A DNA stretch of 64,000 nt, taken from NCBI RefSeq assembly GCF_030012525.1, contig NZ_CP124855.1, positions 3,038,001 through 3,102,000 of the forward strand, read 5' to 3'. The notes beneath the pieces are model-generated. The model was given only the letters and a program-made list of their open reading frames with translations, searched no databases and was not told the DNA's origin. Below are positions 27,285 to 36,050 of the stretch, piece by piece. The position numbers and the translations under genes are program-made. The stretch comes from Chryseobacterium gotjawalense. GTDB taxonomy: Bacteria > Bacteroidota > Bacteroidia > Flavobacteriales > Weeksellaceae. Within the stretch, counting starts at the first letter, position 1. Each line of letters opens with the position of its first letter.

Positions 27285-28490
27285 TTAACTCAGTTCTAAA
27301 AGGGTTATTTCAGGATCGATGCCGACTCTTCCGGGATAGCCGATCACGCCAAACCCCCGGTTTACATAAAGCGATTTTCCATTGCTTTCATATAAATCTG
27401 CCCACTTTTTATAACGGTACTGTACCGGCGACCAGCGGACGTTTTTCAAATCAAGCCCGAACTGCATGCCGTGGGTGTGCCCCGAAAGCGTGAGCTGCAC
27501 ATTCGAAGGATGATTTTTTACGACGGCATCAAAATGTGTTGGATCGTGGCTCATCAATATTTTTGCAGCATCGGTGGGAATTCCATAAGACGCTTTGTCT
27601 AAATCTCCATATTGTGGAAACGGTTTTTCGCCCCAGTTTTCTACACCGAGTACATACAGTTTTTCGCCGTTTTTTTCAATGATACGGTGCTCATTTCTAA
27701 GCATTTCAAAGCCGGCCAGTTTTTGAAATTCAATTAAACTGGGAATATTCTGTGCTTTTTCGGCCGCCGAATTCCAGCTGCCATAATCACCGTAATCATG
27801 ATTTCCGAGAATTGAAAATTTCCCGTCTTTTGATTGTATACTTTTGAATAACTCGATAAAAGGCTTAAACTCACTGGCGTAATTATTGACCATATCGCCG
27901 GTAAACAAGACTAAATCTGGCTTTTGCTCATTAATTAAATCGATCGCTTTCTGTAATTTTTCGGGACGGAGAAAACTGCCGGCGTGGACATCGGAAATCT
28001 GAACGATTTTGTACCCTTTGAAACTTTTTGGTAACCCGGCGATTTTCAGTTTCACTTTTCTTATGGAATGCCTGTATTTTCCAAAAACAATCCCATCCAG
28101 AAATAAACCGGAAAGCAATGCTGCAGTTCCTATTCCGACCATACTTAAAAATTTCCTGCGTTCGGGAATGTGATTTTCGGCCGTGCCAAATAACTGAACG
28201 GTATATTTAATTCCCCGTCCGAAATCTTCGATCAAAAGAAAGAAAACCACAAAAAGTTTGGGAAGTAAAAAAACTAAAAATACCGAAGCGACAATCTGAA
28301 TCCGATGATGATCTCGTTCTGTACGTTTGAAATTAAGGACTTCATAAATGAAAAATAAATACACCAAAACCGTAATTGCCCAATAAGCAATCCGGAGATA
28401 GTTGTTGTTTGTGACTGTTTTAAAAGCCTGATACACATAAAATTCGAGGGCGAATAAAATTCCGGTAATTATTAAAATATTTCTTTGCAT
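27285..28490 (-). CDS. Membrane-anchored metallophosphoesterase
   Basis: Starting at the ATG at 28490 (a frame extension to 28517 would run into a terminator hairpin), the protein has 401 residues. Four N-terminal membrane helices lie within the first 140 residues. The calcineurin-like phosphatase domain has the metal motifs ISDVHAGSF, FTGDMVNN, LGNHDYG and LSGHTHGMQFG. It resembles YaeI-type phosphodiesterases that act at the membrane. The GNAT gene follows it closely. Confidence 0.9.
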   Translation of the reverse strand: MQRNILIITGILFALEFYVYQAFKTVTNNNYLRIAYWAITVLVYLFFIYEVLNFKRTERDHHRIQIVASVFLVFLLPKLFVVFFLLIEDFGRGIKYTVQLFGTAENHIPERRKFLSMVGIGTAALLSGLFLDGIVFGKYRHSIRKVKLKIAGLPKSFKGYKIVQISDVHAGSFLRPEKLQKAIDLINEQKPDLVLFTGDMVNNYASEFKPFIELFKSIQSKDGKFSILGNHDYGDYGSWNSAAEKAQNIPSLIEFQKLAGFEMLRNEHRIIEKNGEKLYVLGVENWGEKPFPQYGDLDKASYGIPTDAAKILMSHDPTHFDAVVKNHPSNVQLTLSGHTHGMQFGLDLKNVRWSPVQYRYKKWADLYESNGKSLYVNRGFGVIGYPGRVGIDPEITLLELS

Positions 28491-28506
28491 AATTTTTAGA
28501 TCAATA

Positions 28507-28538
28507 AAAAAGCACAAAACAAATTTTGTGCTTTTTTT
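28507..28538 (-). terminator. Terminator after the KAS III gene
   Basis: The inverted repeat AAAAAAGCACAAAA / TTTTGTGCTTTTTT has T-runs on both sides. It lies about 20 bases after the stop codon of the minus-strand KAS III gene, just upstream of the metallophosphoesterase start. Confidence 0.85.
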
Positions 28539-28556
28539 ATTTTTTTAAGTTTTTAA

Positions 28557-29624
28557 TTAAGGAAAACGATAAACAATCGCGTTGATGTTCATTCCGGCTC
28601 CTACCGAAGTGAAGACGATGTTCCCTTTTTCTTTGAACGACTGACCTTTCATTTTTCCTTTAATGATCAGATCGAACATGGTAGGAATTGTCGCAACGGA
28701 AGAATTTCCTAAATATTGAATGGTCATTGGCGACACGGCGTGATCGTAATCTGTTCTGCCGTAGAGTTTAAACAGGCGGGAGATCATGGCATAATCCATT
28801 TTGGCATTTGCCTGGTGAATTAAGATTTTATCGATATCGTCGATGGTTAAATTTGCTTTGTCAATGGTTTCTTTAATCGCATCAGGAACATTTTTAAGGG
28901 CATATTCGTAGATTTTTCTACCGTGCATTCTGATGTATAAAGGTTTGCGGTCTTCGTCTTTTTTTAAGGAAGGTGCATTTTCGAGATAGTTTAATTCCGG
29001 TCCGTTATCACAAATGGTTGAATCAGCAATAATTCCCACGGTTTCATCGTCTGTAGCTTGTACCACGACCGCTCCGGCACCATCGGCAAAAATCATTTTG
29101 TTGCGGTCAAACGCGTCGGTTACCCGGCTTAGGGTTTCAGATCCTACCACCAGTATTAATTTTGCTTTTTTAGCTTTGATAAGCGTATCTGCCAAAATCA
29201 TGGCTTCTACCCAACCGGGACAGCCAAAAATCATGTCGTAATTTACGGTTCTTCTGTTTTTAATGTTGAGTTTGTTTTTCACTCTGGAAGACATCGAGGG
29301 CATGAAGTTGGTCATTCCGTTATGGTCAACTTCACCAAAATTACTGGCGTAAATAATATAGTCTAAATCTTCCTGGTCTATTTTTGCGTCAGCGATGGCT
29401 TCTTTTGCCGCGTGGTATCCCAAATCAGAGTTAAATTCATCTTCTTCTAAGTAACGTCTTTCTTCGATTTCTGTAATTTCTACAAATTTCTGAATGACTT
29501 CTTCGTTGGGTTTATCGATTTTTTCACCTTCGTCCGTGTAAAAAACAGAGTCCATGAAGTATTCTTTTCCGATTACCTTTGTAGGAATGTAACTTCCTGA
29601 TCCGATTATGATTGTATTGGGCAT
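28557..29624 (-). CDS. 3-oxoacyl-ACP synthase III family protein
   Basis: Counting from the ATG at 29624 (MPNTIIIGSGSYIPTKVIGK), the protein has 355 residues. It has the KAS III thiolase fold with the catalytic triad Cys (in NYDMIFGCPGWVEAM), His (in ILIHQANAKMDYAMI) and Asn (in YLGNSSVATIPTM). These enzymes join an acyl-CoA starter to malonyl-ACP. The N-terminus has an insertion (FYTDEGEKIDKPNEE) that suggests it is not the housekeeping FabH but a specialised paralogue, perhaps for unusual lipids. A -7 box lies 24 bases upstream. Confidence 0.9.
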   Translation of the reverse strand: MPNTIIIGSGSYIPTKVIGKEYFMDSVFYTDEGEKIDKPNEEVIQKFVEITEIEERRYLEEDEFNSDLGYHAAKEAIADAKIDQEDLDYIIYASNFGEVDHNGMTNFMPSMSSRVKNKLNIKNRRTVNYDMIFGCPGWVEAMILADTLIKAKKAKLILVVGSETLSRVTDAFDRNKMIFADGAGAVVVQATDDETVGIIADSTICDNGPELNYLENAPSLKKDEDRKPLYIRMHGRKIYEYALKNVPDAIKETIDKANLTIDDIDKILIHQANAKMDYAMISRLFKLYGRTDYDHAVSPMTIQYLGNSSVATIPTMFDLIIKGKMKGQSFKEKGNIVFTSVGAGMNINAIVYRFP

Positions 29625-29647
29625 ATAATGATATGAAAAATTTAGTG

Positions 29648-29655
29648 CAAATTTA
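29648..29655 (-). promoter_or_regulatory. -7 promoter element before KAS III
   Basis: On the minus strand this reads TAAATTTG, an exact TAnnTTTG box, 24 bases before the preferred ATG at 29624. No TTG is present at the ideal spacing. It supports the start chosen for the gene. Confidence 0.45.
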
Positions 29656-29693
29656 AGAATTATTATTGTACCGTAGTAAAACAAAATTATTAT

Positions 29694-29701
29694 TAAATTT
29701 G
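29694..29701 (+). promoter_or_regulatory. -7 promoter element before the 29730 gene
   Basis: TAAATTTG, an exact Bacteroidota -7 box, 29 bases before the ATG at 29730. It forms a divergent promoter pair with the box at 29648-29655. Confidence 0.5.
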
Positions 29702-29729
29702 CAAAAGTTTTTTCACCACAATATTTTAT

Positions 29730-30302
29730 ATGAAAATGAGTCCATCTACCAAAGGTTTAATTATATCAGTCATTACTGTATTGGTCGCCTTCGGGATTTA
29801 TAATTTCTTTTTAGCGAAAAAAAATTATTACCTGGTGGATAATCCCACCGTAAACACCTTTTATTTTAATATTAATAATGGCGCTGAAAACATTATTTCA
29901 GCAGGTCAGAAAGTGCATGTTGATTTAAAGAAAGGCAAAAACGAGATTAAAGTTTTTGACGGTCAGAAAAAGTTGCTGTATGATTCAGGTTTTGTAGTGA
30001 ATAAAAACCGGGGCCTGCTGAATATCGCTCACCAGGATTATTATATCAACGAACAGTTTTATGGTTATGGATTAAATAAGGATTCTTTGATCGCTGCCCG
30101 AAAACAAACCAATATCGACGGGAAATTATATCTGAACGCTCCCGTTCATTTTAATAAATTATATACCGATGCTTTTTATTACAATATCGACGAAAAGTAC
30201 GATGAAGTAATCAAAAATATCCAGAAAGTAGAATCCAGAACAAAGATTTTCCGCAAAGAAGATTTTTTGAATTATTATAAAGAATATTATCAATTTAAAT
30301 AA
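29730..30302 (+). CDS. Membrane-anchored protein of unknown function
   Basis: The 190-residue protein has one N-terminal membrane helix (GLIISVITVLVAFGIYNFFL, about residues 9-28) and a polar remainder rich in Asn, Lys and Tyr. No family is recognised. The stretch NTFYFNINNGAENIISAGQKVHVDL near residues 42-66 looks like beta strands. It is the first gene before ubiE and porT, with 6 bases between its stop and the ubiE start, so it probably belongs to the same operon. Confidence 0.8.
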   Translation: MKMSPSTKGLIISVITVLVAFGIYNFFLAKKNYYLVDNPTVNTFYFNINNGAENIISAGQKVHVDLKKGKNEIKVFDGQKKLLYDSGFVVNKNRGLLNIAHQDYYINEQFYGYGLNKDSLIAARKQTNIDGKLYLNAPVHFNKLYTDAFYYNIDEKYDEVIKNIQKVESRTKIFRKEDFLNYYKEYYQFK

Positions 30303-30308
30303 GATACA

Positions 30309-31028
30309 TTGAACCAAGTTACCCCTTACAATACCGAAGCCGGCAAGAAAAAAGAAGTCGAAGATATGTTCGACAATATCGCACCGAAATATGATCTGCT
30401 GAATCATGTGCTCTCTATGAAAATTGATGTTTTATGGAGAAATACCCTGGTGAAATGGATGAATGCTGATCAGCCGAAAGAGGTTTTGGATGTGGCCACC
30501 GGAACCGGAGATTTAGCAATCGCAGTGCAGAAAGGAACCGGCGCGAAAATGATTGGTTTAGATTTATCTCAACAAATGCTGAATGTAGGTATTGAAAAAA
30601 TCAAAAAGATTAATTTAACCGAACAAATCGAAATGATCAAAGGAGATGCAGAAAATCTTCCTTTTGAAAGCAATAAATTCGATGCGGTTTCCGTTGCATT
30701 TGGAGTGCGTAATTTCGAGAATTTAGAAAAAGGGCTGTCAGAATTGAAAAGGGTAGTGAAAGAGGATAAAAGCGTTTATATCCTGGAGTTTTCCAAAGTA
30801 GAAGGTTTTTTGGCTCCATTTTATATGTTTTATTTTAAAAACATTTTGCCTCAAATTGGTAAATTGGTTTCAAAAGATAATCGCGCGTACACCTATCTGC
30901 CGGATTCTGTAAATGCTTTTCCTTTTGGAGAAAAAATGAAAACCATTTTATTAGATGTTGGATTTCGAAAAGTAGAATACAAAAAACTAAGTTTAGGAAT
31001 CGCAACCATTTATAAGGCCACTAAATAA
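30309..31028 (+). CDS. ubiE: Demethylmenaquinone methyltransferase (MenG/UbiE)
   Basis: The 239-residue SAM-dependent enzyme makes menaquinone from demethylmenaquinone. Family signatures are EVEDMFDNIAPKYDLLNHVLS near the N-terminus, DVATGTGDLAI (SAM site, about residues 60-70), AENLPFESNKFDAVSVAFGVRNFENLEKGL and YTYLPDSVNAFPF. The start is a TTG at 30309, chosen because MNQVTPYN precedes the family's conserved start region and no ATG is available; this is unusual but in keeping with the tight spacing. porT follows four bases after its stop codon. Confidence 0.95.
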   Translation: MNQVTPYNTEAGKKKEVEDMFDNIAPKYDLLNHVLSMKIDVLWRNTLVKWMNADQPKEVLDVATGTGDLAIAVQKGTGAKMIGLDLSQQMLNVGIEKIKKINLTEQIEMIKGDAENLPFESNKFDAVSVAFGVRNFENLEKGLSELKRVVKEDKSVYILEFSKVEGFLAPFYMFYFKNILPQIGKLVSKDNRAYTYLPDSVNAFPFGEKMKTILLDVGFRKVEYKKLSLGIATIYKATK

Positions 31029-31032
31029 TAAT

Positions 31033-31818
31033 ATGTTGAAAAACTTTTTTAAAACGAGCACCGTTGCTGCCCTTTTTTTTGCAACATTTACCAATGCGCA
31101 GTTGTTCCGCACCAAAGACAGGATGGATCATCTGGAAGGATTTGATGAGCAGAAATTCAGTTATGGATTTTATCTAGCTGCGAATAATTTCGATTACAAA
31201 TTGGTTCTTGATCCAAAATTCGGGATGAATGGGCAAAAGAATTTGGTACAGACCAAATCTGCCTATAGTTTCGGCGCCGGTTTAATTGGAAAGTTACGGT
31301 TAAGCGATTATTTTGATTTAAGAATAGAACCGGGTCTGCAGTTCGTGGAACGTGAAATTCATTTCGATACCCAGTCCAACGATCAGTTTGCGGCAGGAAC
31401 GCCGGCCAACCAAGCTTTTGCGCCGAGAGTTTTAACGGATGCCGATAAATTAAGAACTGTAAAGTCAACTTATGTAGATATTCCGCTATTGATAGAGGTT
31501 CACGGCGACCGTTGGTACAATTCCCGACCTTATGCCGCCACCGGGGTCAACTGGATGATGAATTTACAATCCAACAGCAAGGCAGAAGATGACAATCAGC
31601 ATGGGATTTTCCGTACAACGGCGAGTAATTTAGCCTGGTCAGCAGAAGTGGGAATTCAGTTCTATTTCAGCAGGTTTAAACTGACTCCGGGCTTCAGAGG
31701 AACCTTTATGATCAATAACGAATCTGTGGCAGATAATGCCGAAACGCCGCCTTATTGGACCTCCGCAATTTCTAGTGCAAAAACCAGAGCGTTCATGTTT
31801 GTACTGAAATTTGAATAA
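31033..31818 (+). CDS. porT: PorT-like outer membrane protein of type IX secretion
   Basis: The 261-residue protein has a signal peptide (ending TNAQ at about residue 22) and an outer-membrane beta-barrel (the PorT/SprT family). Typical strands include FSYGFYLAANNFDYKLV, SYGFGAGLIGKLRLSDYFDL-like segments, KSTYVDIPLLIEVHGDRWYNSRPY and LAWSAEVGIQFYFSRFKLTPGFRG. PorT is needed for assembly of the type IX secretion and gliding machinery. The pair ubiE-porT is conserved in Flavobacteria. The sugar dehydrogenase at 2251-3609 carries the sorting domain of that pathway. It is the last gene of the cluster. Confidence 0.88.
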   Translation: MLKNFFKTSTVAALFFATFTNAQLFRTKDRMDHLEGFDEQKFSYGFYLAANNFDYKLVLDPKFGMNGQKNLVQTKSAYSFGAGLIGKLRLSDYFDLRIEPGLQFVEREIHFDTQSNDQFAAGTPANQAFAPRVLTDADKLRTVKSTYVDIPLLIEVHGDRWYNSRPYAATGVNWMMNLQSNSKAEDDNQHGIFRTTASNLAWSAEVGIQFYFSRFKLTPGFRGTFMINNESVADNAETPPYWTSAISSAKTRAFMFVLKFE

Positions 31819-31843
31819 AAACGGGACGGTTTTTTAATAACAG

Positions 31844-31878
31844 GGAGAAGGTTCTAAGGCTTTCTCTTTTTTTATTTT
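31844..31878 (+). terminator. Terminator after porT
   Basis: GAGAAGG and CTTTCTC form an imperfect hairpin followed by T residues, about 26 bases after the porT stop. Confidence 0.7.
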
Positions 31879-31969
31879 GTAATTTCTAAAATTAGTACTG
31901 AATAAGTTATACTTTCAAATTAATTTTTTATATTTTTGCTACAGAGTTAGAATAAATTAACCTGGAGAA

Positions 31970-32272
31970 ATGCTCAAAGATTTAGAAAATAATTTTTCGC
32001 TTTTAGAAAAGAAGATTTTGGCAGTAAAAAAAAATTACGAGAATCTTACCGAAAAATATTCAGAATTAAATCAGGAGCATGAAGAGCTGAAGATGAAATA
32101 CGAAGAGGAAAGAAAAAGAAACCAGGTTTTAGCAGAAGAACAAAAAGATATAAAACTTTATTCAGCAATATCAGGAAATCCAGACCATAACCGATTGATG
32201 AAAAACCATATCAACCGGTTGATCAAAGAAGTGGATTATTGTATTGCAGAACTTCAAAACAGTGGATTGTAA
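31970..32272 (+). CDS. Coiled-coil protein encoded before zapA
   Basis: A 100-residue, highly charged protein made mostly of one coiled coil (residues about 5-65, leucine-heptad pattern in LEKKILAVKKNYENLTEKYSEL). The C-terminal third has HNRLMKNHINRLIKEVDYCIAEL. Its stop codon overlaps the zapA start (TAATG). Coiled-coil genes before zapA are common in Bacteroidota, so it may be part of the Z-ring (ZapB-like role); that is an inference from context, not from sequence identity. Confidence 0.85.
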   Translation: MLKDLENNFSLLEKKILAVKKNYENLTEKYSELNQEHEELKMKYEEERKRNQVLAEEQKDIKLYSAISGNPDHNRLMKNHINRLIKEVDYCIAELQNSGL

Positions 32273-32559
32273 TGGATGTAAGAAGAATAACCATCACCAT
32301 TGCCGGTAGAAGTTATCCGCTGAATGTACCCTCCGCCGAAGAAGAAACTTTGCGCAAAGTCGGGAAACAGATTGAAGCGATGATTAAAGATTTTGAACAG
32401 AATTTTGACGTTAGAGATAAACAGGATGCCTTGGCGATGTGTTGCTTAAAATTAGGAACCAACGCTGAAGTGGCACAAATCAACAACGATAAAAACATAA
32501 AAGATTCCACGGATCGGCTGAAGAATATCAACCAATTTCTGGAAGAGTTGGAAAAGTAG
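32272..32559 (+). CDS. zapA: Cell division protein ZapA
   Basis: The ATG at 32272 overlaps the stop codon of the previous gene, giving 95 residues (MDVRRITITIAGRSYPLNVP at the start). ZapA binds FtsZ and bundles filaments at the division site. Features are the short beta-sheet head followed by a long helix (EEETLRKVGKQIEAMIKDFEQNF, then KQDALAMCCLKLGT). An earlier in-frame start at 32239 lies inside the previous gene. A 6S-like RNA follows, as downstream of zapA in many bacteria. Confidence 0.9.
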   Translation: MDVRRITITIAGRSYPLNVPSAEEETLRKVGKQIEAMIKDFEQNFDVRDKQDALAMCCLKLGTNAEVAQINNDKNIKDSTDRLKNINQFLEELEK

Positions 32560-32584
32560 ATTTTTCTTTTTCAATCAACGACTG

Positions 32585-32750
32585 CCTACAATAGTTCTAA
32601 CACATTACAGGTAAACTCAACGCAAAACTATTACCGAACGAAAGTTTATTTAATGGCGTGCCGACATGCTCGGATTACAGAAAATAAAAAACAGTTCAAA
32701 TCGTGTTGATTAGGAGTTTACTCTAAATCCGTGAACTGTTGTAGGTTTTT
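32585..32750 (+). ncRNA. 6S-like RNA between zapA and rny
   Basis: The region between zapA and rny folds as expected for 6S RNA. A 13-bp closing stem joins CCTACAATAGTTC (32585-32597) with GAACTGTTGTAGG (32733-32745), with one G-U pair. Next comes an open bubble of 13 nt (32598-32610) opposite 11 nt (32722-32732), then an 8-bp stem GTAAACTC (32611-32618) with GAGTTTAC (32714-32721) and a large terminal arm. A T-run (32746-32754) follows. An alternative pairing AACAGTTCA / TGAACTGTT could open the closing stem. 6S RNA inhibits housekeeping RNA polymerase. The family name comes from fold and gene context only (6S-Flavo is the likely match). Confidence 0.6.
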
Positions 32751-32847
32751 TTTTAACCCATAATCAAGGTCGAAGAGGTTTCAAATTGAAATGATTTTGA
32801 AGCTAACTGCTTGATTTTTAACGAACTTAATATTAAACTAAACATAT

Positions 32848-34422
32848 ATGACAACAATCACCATTATTATTATCGGTATTGTTTGCTTGGTTGTAGGAGC
32901 GGTAATTGGAATGGTTTTTTCCAAAAGTGCTCTTAACACGAAAGCGAAATTCATCGTAGAAGATGCAAAGAAAAACGCCGAGAACCTTATAGAAAAAGCC
33001 ACCGTACAGGCAGAATCCATTAAGAAAGAAAAGCATTTTCAGGCCAAGGAGAAATTCATGGAACTGAAATCGCAACATGATGCAGACATTCAGTCCAGAG
33101 AAAGAAAAATGCAGGATTCTGAAAAAAGAATCAAAGACAAAGAGCAAAAACTCAGCGATGAACTGAGCAAGACAGGCAAACTGGAAAAAGACCTGGACCG
33201 TCAAATTGCTGACTACAGTAAAAAACACGAAATCCTTGAAAGAAAACAACAGGAATTAGACGCCGTCACTGCACAGAAAGTAGAAATCCTGGAAAGAATC
33301 TCCGGATATTCTGCCGAAGATGCGAAGAACGAACTGGTAGAAGCTTTGAAAGCGGAAGCCAAAACAAAAGCGCAGGCTCATGTTCAGAACATTATGGCGG
33401 AAGCTCAGCTTAACGCGAAACAGGAAGCTAAAAAAATCGTTATTCAGACCATTCAGAGAATCGGTACAGAACAGGCCATCGAAAATTCGGTTTCTGTATT
33501 CAATATCGAATCTGATGAAGTTAAAGGAAGAATTATTGGTAGAGAAGGAAGAAATATCCGTGCTTTAGAAGCGGCTACAGGAGTTGAAATCATTGTTGAT
33601 GATACGCCGGAAGCCATTTTGCTTTCCTGCTTCGATCCGGTAAGAAGAGAGATCGCAAGACTTTCCCTTCACCGTTTGGTAACTGATGGTCGGATTCACC
33701 CTGCAAGAATTGAAGAAGTAGTTGATAAAACCAAAAAAATGATTGAAGAGGAAATCATTGAAGTTGGTAAAAGAACAGTGATCGATTTAGGAGTTCACGG
33801 ACTTCACCCTGAACTGGTAAAAATCGTGGGTAGAATGAAATTCCGTTCTTCTTACGGACAGAATTTATTGCAGCACTCGAGAGAAGTTGCGAATATCGCC
33901 GGAACAATGGCAGCAGAATTGGGACTTAACGTTAAGTTAGCGAAAAGAGCCGGTTTGCTTCACGATATCGGAAAAGTACCGGAACAGGAATCAGAATTGC
34001 CACACGCCCTTTTGGGAATGCAGTGGGCAGAGAAATACGGTGAGAATCCGGAAGTTGTCAACGCCATTGGGGCTCACCACGATGAGGTTGAAATGACCAC
34101 CTTATTATCGCCGATCATTCAGGTTGCCGATGCGATTTCCGGAGCAAGACCGGGCGCAAGAAGACAGGTTTTGGAATCTTATATCCAAAGACTAAAAGAC
34201 CTGGAAGCAGCAGCTCTAAGTTTCGACGGTGTTTCAAGCGCATATGCAATCCAGGCGGGTAGAGAACTTCGGGTAATGGTAGAAAGCGGAAAAGTGAGCG
34301 ATGACCAATCAGCACAGCTTTCTTACGATATCTCAGAGAAGATTCAAAACGAATTAACTTATCCGGGACAAGTTCGTGTAACGGTAATCCGTGAAACCAG
34401 AGCGGTGAATATTGCGCGATAA
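32848..34422 (+). CDS. rny: Ribonuclease Y
   Basis: The 524-residue membrane-bound endoribonuclease begins mRNA decay. An N-terminal membrane helix ([20 protein letters not shown], about 3-22) is followed by a long coiled coil (about 25-200), a KH RNA-binding domain ([20 protein letters not shown], about 225-244) and the HD phosphohydrolase domain with [20 protein letters not shown] metal residues (LHDIGK near residue 372) and [11 protein letters not shown]. The length and order are canonical. It is transcribed apart from zapA, with a 6S-like RNA between. Confidence 0.96.
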   Translation: MTTITIIIIGIVCLVVGAVIGMVFSKSALNTKAKFIVEDAKKNAENLIEKATVQAESIKKEKHFQAKEKFMELKSQHDADIQSRERKMQDSEKRIKDKEQKLSDELSKTGKLEKDLDRQIADYSKKHEILERKQQELDAVTAQKVEILERISGYSAEDAKNELVEALKAEAKTKAQAHVQNIMAEAQLNAKQEAKKIVIQTIQRIGTEQAIENSVSVFNIESDEVKGRIIGREGRNIRALEAATGVEIIVDDTPEAILLSCFDPVRREIARLSLHRLVTDGRIHPARIEEVVDKTKKMIEEEIIEVGKRTVIDLGVHGLHPELVKIVGRMKFRSSYGQNLLQHSREVANIAGTMAAELGLNVKLAKRAGLLHDIGKVPEQESELPHALLGMQWAEKYGENPEVVNAIGAHHDEVEMTTLLSPIIQVADAISGARPGARRQVLESYIQRLKDLEAAALSFDGVSSAYAIQAGRELRVMVESGKVSDDQSAQLSYDISEKIQNELTYPGQVRVTVIRETRAVNIAR

Positions 34423-34443
34423 ATTTCGTATTAATGATATACA

Positions 34444-34476
34444 AAACTCCTTTCAGTGATGAAAGGAGTTTTTTTG
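34444..34476 (+). terminator. Terminator after rny
   Basis: AAACTCCTTTC and GAAAGGAGTTT form an 11-bp stem with a 6-base loop and a T-run, about 20 bases after the rny stop codon. Confidence 0.9.
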
Positions 34477-34560
34477 TGATTAAAATTTATGATAGAGCCT
34501 TGAGTTTGTCCATTAATTTTCATTCGCTGCTCATGCATTACTCATGAACTATCCATGAAC

Positions 34561-35953
34561 TATCCATGAAGATTCTGTGTTGATTTCCAAATAAAATATT
34601 TATTTTTTTTTGTAAATTTGTTTTTCAAGTCAGTCAAGAACTAGACTCTGTAGCGTGTTAAACCATTTGTGTTTGCACGCTATTTTTTGTTTGATATTCT
34701 TTGTCATATTCTGTTTCGTTTTTAAATAATAGGTAAATTAATTCTAAAAGTTTTCTTTGTATTGTTACCAAAGCTTTCATTTTTATACCATGTTTTGAAA
34801 CTAATCTTGCATAGATATTTCTAAAATTATCATCCCATTTTACCGCAGCTAAAGCTGGTAAGTGAAGTGATTTTCGCAGATTCCTATTTCCCTTTTAGAT
34901 ATTCTCGGCTTGCCTTTTACGGATGTTCCTGATTGCTTTTCTATTACATCAAGACCTGCATAACTCGATAATTGAGATTTGTTCCTAATGAGTTCAAAAC
35001 CGTTTGTTTCCGCTAAAACGATTACCGCTGTTAAATCTCCGATTCCCGGAATCGTTGTAACTCGTCCTATAATTTGCTTTATTTTCGGATGAAGATCTAC
35101 AATCGATTTAATATCATTTTTAATTTCTTTCTCTTGTGTATTTAAAAATCTGATACGCAACTGCATTCTATCTAAACTTTTTAAATTAGGCTCTGCTTCA
35201 GTCTTTTCAGCATGAATTTGATTTTTAATAATACTTCTTTCCAGAACGATCTGGTCTCTTTCCCGAGTCAACTGTTGAAGTTCTTTATAGGCTTTTTCTG
35301 GTCTTTTCCACGCTTCTAATTTTCGTTCCAATCCAAATTGAGAAATGGCTTGAGAACAACTCTTGTCTGTTATCGTTTTCACCTCCAAAGTTCTCATGTA
35401 ATTGCTAATCTTGTTGGGTAAAACAACACTAACATTGTACTTGTTTTCTTCAAGATAATAGGCGAATTTTTGGTGATAAACTCCTGTCGCTTCCATCACA
35501 TAATTAACTACGACATCTTGGTTTCTTAATTTATTAATCCACTCAACCAACAATCTCATACCATTATCAGTATTTTTAAAAACTTTGTATGTAGATAAAT
35601 CAATTGAAAAATCTTCAAATAAACATCCGAAAGTAACCACTAATTCTTTCTGTGCGACATCAATCCCTGCCACTTGTTTCAATACTTTTTTCATCATTAT
35701 TTTTTAACTTATTTTAAAAGTGATGAATCTTCCTTCGTCTTTTCTCCTGGTTGGATATTCTGGATATTAAGCTCTGCCTAATTCCTTACATTCTGTTCAG
35801 ACTCTAAAAGATAAATAAGAATGAGGTGTTTTCTTCATGTGAATATGTCTCTATGAACTATTTAGTATCAATTTCACTCTCATTCTTACTCACTTTATGT
35901 TGCAAAAGTAATCATACAAATTATTCAGTGTTACACCTTTGCAAACATAGGAG
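34561..35953 (-). mobile_element. IS110-type insertion sequence, left (frameshifted) copy
   Basis: One unit of 1393 bases, nearly identical to the next 1394 bases. The repeat boundary lies in the words TATCCATGAAG at 34561 and 35954. As usual for IS110, there are no terminal inverted repeats. The transposase gene is broken by one missing T. The left flank shows repeated AACTATCCATG words, and the right copy follows head to tail without a gap, like a tandem dimer produced by the circle-forming cycle of this family. Confidence 0.85.
34658..35697 (-). pseudogene. IS110 family transposase, frameshifted copy
   Basis: The frame runs from the ATG at 35697 to 34849, where it ends early. Compared with the intact copy, a run of five T residues after CTATTTCCC is shortened to four near 34893, so the last 70 residues (the Ser-containing end of the second domain) are lost from the frame. 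The N-terminal RuvC-like part (GIDVAQKELVVTF, VMEATGVYHQKFAYYLEE) is intact. About four more point differences separate the two copies, so this copy is recent but no longer encodes the full protein. Confidence 0.85.
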
Positions 35954-36050
35954 TATCCATGAAGATTCTGTGTTGATTTCCAAATAAAATATTTATTTTT
36001 TTTTGTAAATTTGTTTTTCAAGTCAGTCAAGAACTAGACTCTGTAGCGTG

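Noticed and set aside
34658..35697. Programmed frameshift in the left IS110 copy
   Set aside because: The intact copy is in a single frame and the family does not use frameshifting, so one missing T is a plain mutation.
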